This document shows, one piece after another, positions 55,952 to 64,000 of a DNA stretch of 64,000 nucleotides. Positions within the stretch are counted from its first letter, which is position 1. Every line of letters begins with the position of its first letter. A program made the position numbers and the translations under genes. Source of the stretch: Gambelia wislizenii (Eukaryota > Chordata > Lepidosauria > Squamata > Crotaphytidae); assembly GCA_030847615.1 (NCBI GenBank), contig JAUMIR010000001.1, forward strand, positions 287,516,187 through 287,580,186. The letters run 5' to 3'. The notes below the pieces were generated by a model. That model searched no databases and was not told the origin of the DNA. It worked only from the letters and a program-made list of their open reading frames with translations.

Positions 55952-56526
55952 GGACTTTATCAGACCACCAACCCAAATGTTCTTTTGCTGACATATTTTG
56001 TGGTGTTTTATGCCAGCAAAAGAAAGTGCCATACCTCACATTACCTGTAATCATGGCAAAAGGCAGCCCCAGCAATGAATGAGGAGTGAATGGAGCTCCA
56101 TTCACTTCATCATCTGAAATCTCATGGGTTTTCGCGAGAATACCTAGTGTGGGAAATTTTAAAACCCCTAAAAATAAGACTCAAAAAGTTACACTAAGCA
56201 CATAAACACACTTTAAAACTTCCAAGAAAACTGGGGAGGATCATAAAAAGAGCATCACCTACCTGGATATTGCGATCTCACCTGGAAGTGTTCGGGCTGG
56301 TCTGCCATTCACGCTGTAATAACATGAAAAAAAGGCACAAGGTTTCATACACCGGCAATGCCAGCAAAAAATTGCCACATCTGATCTATTGACGGCTTGG
56401 CTCATCAATAAAATTGGCTTATGGCCAGTACATAAATGCAGAAGGGTGATGTCATCCGATATGTGTGCCCTTTCGTGTTTATGTGGTGTTGTTATGACGC
56501 CCTATTTCGTGTGTCTGATAAAGTCC
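55952..56526 (+). mobile_element. Non-autonomous TIR element, GGACTTTATC family, TSD TCT
   Basis: Ends GGACTTTATCAGACCACC and GTCTGATAAAGTCC; TCT on both sides (55949-55951 and 56527-56529). It is a good representative of the plus-oriented layout: 'ttcttttgctgacatat', paired 'atgccagcaaaagaa', 'cactttaaaacttccaag', 'cctggatattgcgatctc', 'tctattgacggcttgg' and 'ttatgtggtgttgttatgac'. Length 575 bp. Confidence 0.9.
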
Positions 56527-56647
56527 TCTATCATTCCATCCCTCTACTTTGAAAAGTGTCATGCTCTCTCTCTGACCATAATTAGAAGGGAAGAAGTATC
56601 TGGCAACTTTGGGGACTCCTCTCACTTGAGCATTTCCATCTTTCTTT

Positions 56648-56908
56648 CAGTAGCACCCCCATATCCACTGATTCACCATCCACTGATTCACTTATTTGCA
56701 GTTGGTGATGACAGAGTGGTGGTGGTAGTGGACGGGTAGGGAAGGAGGAGGAGAGCAGGTTGCCTCCCTTCTCCCTTCCCCGCCAGGGTCCAGTGGCACA
56801 GCAACAATACTGGGGTGGTGTATGGGGAGCGTTCACTATTATCCTTGGATCTCAGTATCCAGAAATGGGGCCTCGAACCAATCCGCTGCAGATATGGGGG
56901 TGCTACTG
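56648..56908. mobile_element. Tigger-like MITE, 261 bp
   Basis: CAGTAGCACCCCCATATCC at the left pairs with 'gatatgggggtgctactg' at the right. TA follows at the right; the left flank is TT, perhaps mutated. The middle holds a GT-rich and GGAGGAG segment. Confidence 0.78.
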
Positions 56909-57113
56909 TACTTAACAATTTGATAATCCTATATCTGGACCAAAGCAGACTCTGACCCCCCCCCCAAAAAAAACCCTATATGTCATAGCGACTTTATTAG
57001 GTTTCTTTGAGGGAAGGGGGCAGATGGTTGGCAGTGTCAGAAGATCCTTTGTTGGTTTTTGCAAGAAGTGGCTAGAAGCAAAGCCACATTTGTTAGGTTT
57101 GTAAGACTCTAAA

Positions 57114-58133
57114 CTATCTAGTCCGTGAGCTGCTCTTCGCCGATGCTGCTGCCCTTGTTGCCCACACAGAAGCAGCTCTGCAGCGCCTAACATCCTGCTT
57201 TGCAACAGCTGCAGAGCTGTTTGGGCTAGAAGTCAACCTGAAGAAAACAGAAGTTCTTTACCAGCCTGCACCACAGGACGAACACCACCATCCCCACATT
57301 GCCGTCGGCAAATCTGTGCTCAAGTCCGTTCAGCAGTTCACCTACCTGGGAAGCATCATCTCCTCAGATGCCAAGATTGACAAAGAGATCGATCACAGAT
57401 TAGCAAAGGCATATAGTGCATTTGGAAGACTTCACAAAAGAGTCTGGAGCAATAAACACCTGAGGCAAAGCACAAAAATCAGTGTGTATAGAGCCATCGT
57501 ACTGTCTATCCTCCTTTATGGATCTGAAACATGGGTCACCTATCGCCACCACCTACGACTCCTCGAGCGCTTTCATCAGCGCTGTCTACGCACAATCCTA
57601 AATATACACTGGACTGACTATGTGACGAATGTTGCTGTCCTTGAGCAAGCAGGGATCACCAGCATTGAGGCCATGATATTGAGAACACAGCTGCGCTGGG
57701 CAGGGCACGTTTCTAGGATGGAGGACCATCGCCTCCCAAAAATACTACTCTACGGTGAACTCGCCACGGGTCAGCGTAAGAGGGGCGCTCCAAAAAAGCG
57801 ATACAAAGACTCCCTGAAACAACATCTCAGGCTTGGCCAAATTGATCACCAACAGTGGTCCGCCCTGGCCTCACATCGGGAGGCATGGAGACTCACTATC
57901 CACAATGCTGCAGCCTTATTTGAGAACTCACGACGAACAAGTCTTGAAGAGAAACGACAACGCAGAAAGAATCACAACCCAAAAACATCACCCAAGGAGA
58001 CCTTCTGCTGTGCTTTTTGCAACCGGACTTGTTTATCTCGGATTGGCCTTTTTAGTCATCAGCGTGCTTGCAGAAAGCGCGGGATGAGTCCTTCCTGAAT
58101 CTTCGTTTGTGAAGAAAAGCCAGAGAGAGAAGC
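57114..58133 (+). mobile_element. (AG)n-tailed LINE, longest copy, 5' truncated in RT
   Basis: The element begins in the RT palm and runs to the 3' end, which is 'gtttgtgaagaaaagcc' and (AG)n. Four other copies (14273, 16771, 37053, 42841) share the same 3' end but start at different places, the pattern of target-primed insertion with truncation. The clade is not certain from sequence alone; it is an APE-type non-LTR group with a C-terminal zinc finger. Confidence 0.88.
57125..58098 (+). pseudogene. LINE ORF2 C-terminal half, RT box changed
   Basis: The frame is open from 'VRELLFADAAALVAHTE' to the stop at 58098. The catalytic box expected as FADD reads FADA, so a metal-binding Asp is lost. 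Next come ELFGLEVNLKKTEVLYQP, VQQFTYLGSIISSDAKID, FGRLHKRVW, ISVYRAIVLSILLYGSETW (thumb), LRWAGHVSRMEDHRLPK and the basic RKRGAPKKRYKDS. The C-terminus ends with C-x2-C-x12-H-x3-C in CAFCNRTCLSRIGLFSHQRAC, a zinc finger likely to bind nucleic acid. The ATG at 57316 is internal. The open C-terminal frame points to recent insertion. Confidence 0.85.
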
Positions 58134-58422
58134 TGTAGTTTCTGCTAGGGGGCCTGATATATTTCCTGAGTTGTCTGAGAACTGCATTTTCTATCAAGAT
58201 TCGCCTTGCTGGTACAGCAGGGCTTGGCAACTACTGGGTATAGGGGATTGCCTCCCAAGGGACCTTAGAGAGCTATCCCATATATATATATATAGGGATA
58301 AAAAGAGTGTTACCTACCTGGATGTTGCGATCTAACCCGGAGGTGTTCTGGCTGGTCTGGCCATTCACACTGTAATAACATGTGTGTGTATGTGTACACA
58401 CACACACACATACATATACATA
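58134..58422. other. Fragment of a GGACTTTATC element and a TG/CA microsatellite
   Basis: 58297-58380 ('gttacctacctggatgttgc', 'tggtctggccattcacac') matches the interior of the element at 55952. (TA)n is at about 58279-58294, and alternating TG and CA runs at 58381-58422 are self-complementary. Confidence 0.6.
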
Positions 58423-58650
58423 CAGTAGGACCCTGTATCCACTGATTCATTATCCACTGATTCAATTATTCACAAGACACAAAACTGCACACCTTCCATA
58501 GATTCTTCCTAGAAAATTTGTCTTCTTTAGCCATTTTCTAGGTCCTCCAAGGAAACACTATGGTATTTTAAACCAGAAGTCCCATTATTATTAATGGTGT
58601 TTGCTATTATCCACAGTTTTCAGTATTCACCTCCACCCCGGAAGCAATCC
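58423..58650. mobile_element. Tigger-like MITE, right end lost
   Basis: TA then CAGTAGGACCCTGTATCC. The interior 'cataga.tcttcctagaaaa' and 'tattttaaaccagaagtccc' matches about 7520-7685. The 3' inverted end is not recognisable. Confidence 0.65.
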
Positions 58651-59468
58651 CCAGCGCATCTCCAGGCTGAGACACTTCCTACTAAGGCTCCAAAGGCTGG
58701 CTCCTTCCCTATTGTCCTTCTGCCTAGAGCTGGAAATATTTATTATTATTATTATTTATTTATTCAGAAAGGTCCATGACATTTAGCTGAGGTGCTGCAG
58801 AAGGGGCTTTTAACCAGGTGGGTGCTGGGTTTTTTGGGAGAACTTTAATTATGTTTTCAACCTGTCCTGTGCTTTGATTAATCTACATTAGGTTTTCAGT
58901 TCACTGCTAAGGGTGCCATCTGTAGCAGATTGCTTCACTCTGCTGAATGGCTGATCTGGCCTCAGTGCTGTTCACAGAAAAAGAGTTCTCACACACCTAT
59001 AGTAATGCTTAAAAATAAGGCTGATATCCTGCTGGTTAGTGACTTGTTCCAACTAGAATAGCCCCCTTGAATCAACTATTGACTTTTGCATCAACACAGA
59101 ACTAAGTTATATTGACTGATTAGTTCTACTCTAGTTGGATCTACTAATAGGACGATTGCAAATGTTTATGTGAATTCCTGCTCCATTGTTCCTTGTTTCA
59201 TCCTACTTTTGCTGCATGTTGGTGCTGAATTAAACCACTTTTTGACTTTTTTAAAAAGATATACTTTAGTGCAATCAGTACGTATTTTGGAATTGATAGT
59301 TTAACTGTTTTTTGCTATTTAAACTCATTTATATAATTGTGTGTGTGTGCGAGAGAGAGAGAGAGAGGTTAGCAGACAAAACTGAAAAATAAAATTTTAA
59401 CATAAGCAAAACATTTTGCTGTGTGTGTGTATTACTAATATGAATAATTTTAGCTGTATTCTGTTTTA
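58651..59468. other. Unassigned sequence with simple repeats
   Basis: (ATT)n near 58738-58760 and GTGTGCGAGAGAGAG at about 59338-59368. No gene or repeat family is recognised. Confidence 0.5.
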
Positions 59469-60044
59469 GGACTTTATCAGACCAGGCAAATATAGCATTA
59501 TAAGGACACCTTGCGAAAGGTCATGCATACCATACAACATCATCCTTTCACGATCATATATTGTTAAAAAGTCGTTCTTTTTTTATTGACGGCCCAAGCC
59601 ATCAATAGATCAGTTGTGGTGCCTTGTTGCTGGCATTGCCAGTGTTTGAAACTTCATGCCATTGTGGTCACGGGAATGAAGCATTAATGACAGAATACGT
59701 CCAGGTGAGATCAGGACAGCCAGGTAGGGGACACTCTTTTTATGGCCCCTCCTGTGTACTTGGGACTTTGTGAGTGTGTTTCTGTGCTTGTGTGTACTTA
59801 TTATATTATTATGCTTTATTTTTGGGTGTATTCTTGAATTTCCCATGCTTGCGTCTTCTCGTGAGAATCACGGAGATTTGGAACCCAGAAGTAAATGGAA
59901 CTCCATTTGTGCTCCATTACTGCTGGGGATGCCTCTTTTATGCTGCCCAAGATAAGTCTGGGGCGGGGGGTCTTTTGCCAGCATAAAAACGTTTAAAAAT
60001 ATGCCAGCAAAAGAACTTTTATGGAGGGTGGTATGATACAGTCC
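59469..60044 (-). mobile_element. Non-autonomous TIR element, GGACTTTATC family
   Basis: Ends GGACTTTATCAGACCAGG and GGTATGATACAGTCC. The flanks are TTA and TAT, which differ, so the TSD is imperfect or shortened. Minus-oriented blocks: 'gacggcccaagccatcaata', 'gctggcattgccagtgttt', 'gtgagatcaggacagccag', 'ttttgccagcataaaaacg'. Length 576 bp. Confidence 0.85.
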
Positions 60045-60088
60045 TATATCTGTTCTGTAAACTGTCTTGGGTGCCAAACTAAGAGTAA

Positions 60089-60700
60089 GGACATTATCAG
60101 ACTAGCATGTAAAAACACTGTAATTCTGCGAGTGTGGATAGCTGAAACATTGTGGCATTATTACACCTACGATTGCATGTTGCTGTAATCATGGGAAAGA
60201 ACCACCATGGAATATCGCAAAATGACTACTAGCACTTTAAGTGCTTCTGTGATTTAGTATGGGTGAGATTTTGGCGGTTTTTGTAAAAAGATGCGAGCAT
60301 GCTTAAAACTTCAAAAACACCTTAAATAACAAAGCAAATGAGCACACAAGCACTGAAACAAACCTAAAAGCATTGAAACTAAACAGGACATTTCATAAAA
60401 AGAGTGTCCTGTACTTCATTTTTGTATTCTCACCCAGATGTTTTCTTGCTGAGGACTGTCCATTCTTGCTGTGATCTCACAATTACAATGGGATGTGTTT
60501 TTGCCTGCCCTTAGTACTGCAAAAAAAGTTATATTGACGATCTATTGGTGGCTTGTTCCATCAATTAGAAGCAACACCTTATTCATGGCTGGGGCATGGA
60601 GTAACCACGTGAAGACAATGTCATGTGATAGCTGCACCCATTCACGCTACCTAGGTGTCATAATCCTGTTTTTTTTTTTTTGCCACATCTGATAAAGTCC
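60089..60700 (+). mobile_element. TIR element, GGACATTATC variant, TSD TAA
   Basis: Ends GGACATTATCAGACTAGC and CATCTGATAAAGTCC; TAA on both sides (60086-60088 and 60701-60703). The left third ('aacactgtaattctgcgag', 'tgctgtaatcatgggaaag') differs from other copies and matches the element at 63136, so this is a subfamily. Right blocks 'gatctattggtggcttg' are standard. Confidence 0.88.
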
Positions 60701-60703
60701 TAA

Positions 60704-61718
60704 GAAGAGATACTTGATTTTCTGTTTGAGACTAGAATGTATATGAAGAACACAGAGAAACCTCTTTGTTTCACATTTGACTGTAAAGTGAACTATGACC
60801 ATGCTTTGTGGAACTAACTTTCTGATACCTGTTAGATCCTTACTAAAAATGGATGAGAAGAAAACATCCTGTCCTATATGGCTTGCCATTTCCAAATGCT
60901 GTTTTTTAAAACACACAAATAATCTTTATGAGCTGTCCTACAAGAAATGCCTGGAATAACCCTGCCACCCATACTTCACTGATGTGAACAACTCAAAATG
61001 TATGCTTATTTTTATGCATACATGAATGCATATGAATGAACAGGTGGTTGGAAGTAGAAGCTATAATTAATTTTTTATCTAGCAGTGATCAAATATTTAT
61101 TTAATAAAATATGGTCATCAGCAATTACATATTTTCTTTTGGTCTCTCTCCATATATATACTGTATTTGGAATCTGCTGATACTTACTGGAAGCTCTTTG
61201 GAATTGGAAAAGTCAGCAGTATTGTATTGTGATCAATAATTAAATTTAGTGCTGACATACATCTAGTTTATGCAGCAATCTCTGACAATCCCATCTTGGA
61301 AAATTAATCCTTTCCAATTTATTTAATAGAAGACTTGAACAATAAAATAATTTCAATGAGTACCAATGCATGATTATTTTTGGTCAATATTACTTTATTA
61401 TAAATTGGGTGCATATACTCATTAGTAAATTAGCTGTCATATGTGGAAACAGCTTTTTGTTTGTTTGTTTAAAGGTAATTATTGGTACCAAAGACAAGAA
61501 GGCACTTAACCTTGCTATGCAGTTATCCTTACCACAGTATTATTTTTACTTCAGACTCCAATATCTAACCCATAAAAACAGTAGAGGAAAAATAATTAGT
61601 TATATTAAATTTAGAACATATTAACCATTTTAAACCCTTTGTTCACTTTGATGAATTTAAGAAAACTAGTTAATAATCAGCCTTGTCATAATCAGCCTTG
61701 TCATCATAATCTTAGGAA
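60704..61718. other. Unassigned AT-rich sequence
   Basis: No gene or repeat family is recognised. Confidence 0.5.
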
Positions 61719-62098
61719 TCTATATATATATAAAACTCTTGGATATGTTGCCTTTCCCAGCAAATTCCCTCTCTACCTCACAATCCACTCCTGCCACTCA
61801 ATCTGCATCTACACCCCAGCCTCACAAGGGCTTCTCCCTCCTCTTCCTCCCTCAGCCACTCACCAGTCATGGGCTGTGATGGGACCCAGGCAATCAACTG
61901 GCAGTGGCGGCTGCTGCGAAGGCCTCACGGCAACAGAATGAGTCACCCTCAGCAATTCCGGGAAAAGTGTGCAACACTGAGAAGGGGGAAGAGGAATTTA
62001 AAAATCCAGCAGCTTACCTTACAGGGTTGTCATAAGGTCTACCAGGAGTTTTTTGGGGAGTTTTTTTAAACGGTGTATGTTACACTGGGCACAGCTAG
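61719..62098 (+). mobile_element. Helitron-like non-autonomous element
   Basis: It starts TCTATATATATATAAAAC just after an A and ends CTAG just before a T, so the A|T insertion rule holds. A perfect hairpin GTGTA-TGT-TACAC lies about ten bases before the terminal CTAG. There are no inverted ends and no TSD, as expected for rolling-circle elements. No Rep/helicase is present in 380 bp; the frames inside are short. Confidence 0.7.
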
Positions 62099-62212
62099 TT
62101 CTTATATATTCAGTTTCTCTCCTGAGCTCTATTGCAATAGTCATAGTTTAAAACTAAGGTGAACAACTTTGATACCAATGTATGTATATATGTGTGTGTG
62201 TGTATAGACTTA

Positions 62213-62543
62213 GGACATTTTCAGATGGCCCTTACCGTGCAAGCAGCCTCCAGAGCAGTAACGAGGCTGCTGTGCATCAGGGGGTCCTTTTTGGACACCA
62301 CCGTCCCTCTTCCATGACCATTCGTGGCACGTACGTGAAGCTTTGGAAGCGGCTGCATCATATTTCAATCATGGAAGTTGCCCGTGATTGAAATATGATG
62401 CGGCCGCTTCCAAAGCTTCATGTACATGCCACGAATGGTCACGGAAGAGGAATGACGGCGTCCAAAAAGGACCCCCTGCCGCGCAGCAGCCTCGTTACTG
62501 CTCCAGAGGCTGCTTGCACGGTAAGGGCCATCTGAAAATGTCC
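62213..62543. mobile_element. 331-bp near-perfect palindrome, GGACATTTTC variant
   Basis: GGACATTTTCAGATGGCCC pairs with GGGCCATCTGAAAATGTCC. The flanks are TTA and ATA, one mismatch. The arms of about 155 bases pair nearly perfectly round a centre near 62378. The outer arms ('gtgcaagcagcctccagagc', 'agggggtcctttttgga') match the palindromes at 8645 and 63901, while the core ('gcggctgcatcatatttcaa') is unrelated to theirs. Confidence 0.87.
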
Positions 62544-62546
62544 ATA

Positions 62547-63135
62547 CTCCCATCTTTTTATGCAAATACCTTGTTTCTGTTTAGAAAGTGCAGTTAATAA
62601 GAATTTCCACAGATTGTTCATATAATCTCATGGCTAGCAACTATTTCATCCTGAACAACTAGTGTGAATTTGCAACAAAACATGCCTACAAGATCCTTGA
62701 TTGTTTCATCTTTGTGTAGAAGGATGAATAATTACTGTAGCTTTCTTCCTGCTGAAGATGAAAACTAATATTTCTCCACAGTATTATCCTTGCATTCAAA
62801 TGTCCCAAAGTATTATGGAATAATTATTCTATGGAGAAATATACTCCTTTTGTACAAAAGACATATTTTCTGCTAGAAAACATGCTTTCTGTGCAGGCAA
62901 CAGTGTTTTCTGCACAGGAAACTTTTTCTGTACAGAAAACTTATACAAAAACAGCCAGGTGTATTTCTCCACTCTTTGGATTGTTTGAACACCAGGTAAA
63001 ACTGAGCAAAAGTCTTGCTACTCTTAATATTTTTCCTGACAGTCAGGAAACTCATATTTCAACCTTAAAACCTGCAAAGGCAGGGTATGTATGGAAAATG
63101 AAATAGCAAAAACATAAAACAGTTCAACAGGCTTA
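62547..63135. other. Unassigned sequence
   Basis: 62835-62950 repeats 'tttctg..agaaaac' phrases ('cttttctgtacagaaaactt'), a local imperfect repeat. No gene is recognised. Confidence 0.45.
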
Positions 63136-63738
63136 GGACTTTATCAGACTAGTGTCTAAAAATGCTGTAATTCCACTATTGAGGAAAGCAGAAACATAGT
63201 AGCATGATTACCGTAATTATCACATACCACCATAATTGCACGATACTACGCCATAATCGCACAATACTACCACCACAGAATCATCACACGACCACAACTA
63301 GCAATTTAGGAATGAGATTTTACTACTGTGATTTTCTATGGGGAGATTTTGGCCGATCTCGTGATAAGACACAACTTTCTTTAAATACACCAAAAAATGT
63401 AATGAAAGAAATTAACAAATAAACACAGAAACAAACAGAAAAATGCACCAAGTAAAGGTGACAGTTCTTGTTGGGAAAGGGAACGGGGAAAGGACAGCCC
63501 ATTCATGCTGTAATTACATTATCACAGTGGGACGTGATTTCGCACACTTGTCAATACTGCAAAAAGAGTAATATTGAAGCCTATTCATGGATTTTCCCAT
63601 CAATAAAAAGTGATAAACCATTAATGGATGGAGCACACATTGACTATGGGAGGACAATGATGTTGTGTGATAATGGGAACCCATTTGCGGTACTGTCGCA
63701 CTGTAATTCTGCAATTACAGCCCCATCTGATGAAGTCC
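63136..63738 (+). mobile_element. TIR element, GGACTTTATC family, subfamily of 60089
   Basis: Ends GGACTTTATCAGACTAGTG and CATCTGATGAAGTCC. Flanks TTA and TAA differ by one base. The left third ('aaatgctgtaattccac') is shared with 60089. Interior 'attgaagcctattcatgg' and 'catcaataaaaagtga' are worn family blocks. Length 603 bp. Confidence 0.85.
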
Positions 63739-63858
63739 TAAATCACTAGACATTTACTATATAACCTGGTAGGTCAGAGCTGAGTCATGGTCAGTGAGCC
63801 CCAGAAATGTTGGTAAAGAAGACCTGAGTTTTAATTAACACTGAAATGAGGGAACTGT

Positions 63859-64000
63859 GGACTTTATCAGATACACAAAATACGGCATCATTATGACACC
63901 GGAGATTTTCAGACAGGCAAAAATCGCCCCTTGCCGCGCGAGCAGCCTCCCGAAACTGCTGCGCGGCAAGGGTCTTTTTCGGACGACGCTGTGCCTCTAG
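63859..64000 (-). mobile_element. TIR element interrupted by a foldback, running off the window
   Basis: GGACTTTATCAGATACAC with 'tacggcatcattatgaca' starts a minus-oriented copy (left flank TGT). At 63901 GGAGATTTTCAGACAGG begins a foldback whose arm ('gccgcgcgagcagcctccc', 'gctgcgcggcaagggtc') matches 8645 and 62213. Neither right end is in the window. Confidence 0.8.

Overview
The window reads as nuclear DNA of a squamate reptile, most likely an iguanian lizard. Recognisable content is almost entirely interspersed repeats of squamate type: CR1 and L2-like LINEs, a Penelope-like element with a GIY-YIG endonuclease, a DIRS-type tyrosine-recombinase retrotransposon, several tRNA-derived SINEs, one 5S-rRNA-derived SINE, hAT and pogo/Tigger MITEs, and a large set of short terminal-inverted-repeat (TIR) elements. 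I found no convincing host protein-coding exon, tRNA or rRNA gene. The window looks like an intergenic or deep intronic repeat-rich region, and short open frames outside the repeats look like chance.

Layout. 1-4.7 kb: mostly unassigned DNA with two SINEs. 4.7-9.9 kb: a layered region with two L2-like LINE copies split by TIR elements, one solo LTR with a perfect 5-bp target-site duplication (TSD), and a second LTR-like insert carrying a 332-bp palindrome. 10-10.8 kb: Penelope-like fragment. 12-19.5 kb: SINEs, hAT MITEs, two truncated copies of a LINE with an (AG)n tail, a RTE/BovB-like tail split by a TIR element, a Tigger-like element with an internal minisatellite, and a 5S-type SINE. 19.5-31 kb: sparse, with hAT elements flanked by 8-bp TSDs. 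31.4-32.8 kb: pyrimidine-rich strand. 33.1-41.4 kb: one decayed DIRS-like element (gag, RT, RNase H, YR order) broken by at least seven later insertions, some of them nested. 41.6-52 kb: more MITEs, a LINE split by a 622-bp TIR element, and a head-to-head Penelope inverted repeat. 53.8-58.1 kb: CR1 with a 372-residue open RT segment, and the longest copy of the (AG)n-tailed LINE. 58-64 kb: TIR elements, a Helitron-like element, and foldbacks running off the end.

The dominant signal is one superfamily of non-autonomous DNA transposons, about 9 kb or 14 percent of the window. Its TIR is close to GGACTTTATCAGA, with variants GGAGATTTTCACA and GGACATTTTCAGA. Its TSDs are exactly 3 bp. It includes ordinary 530-620 bp elements and near-perfect 330-340 bp palindromes. 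In three places the host repeat gives the pre-insertion site, and in the DIRS RT the reading frame is continuous once one element and one TSD copy are disregarded. No transposase for this family is in the window. How the parts work together is therefore a matter of insertion history rather than of pathways.
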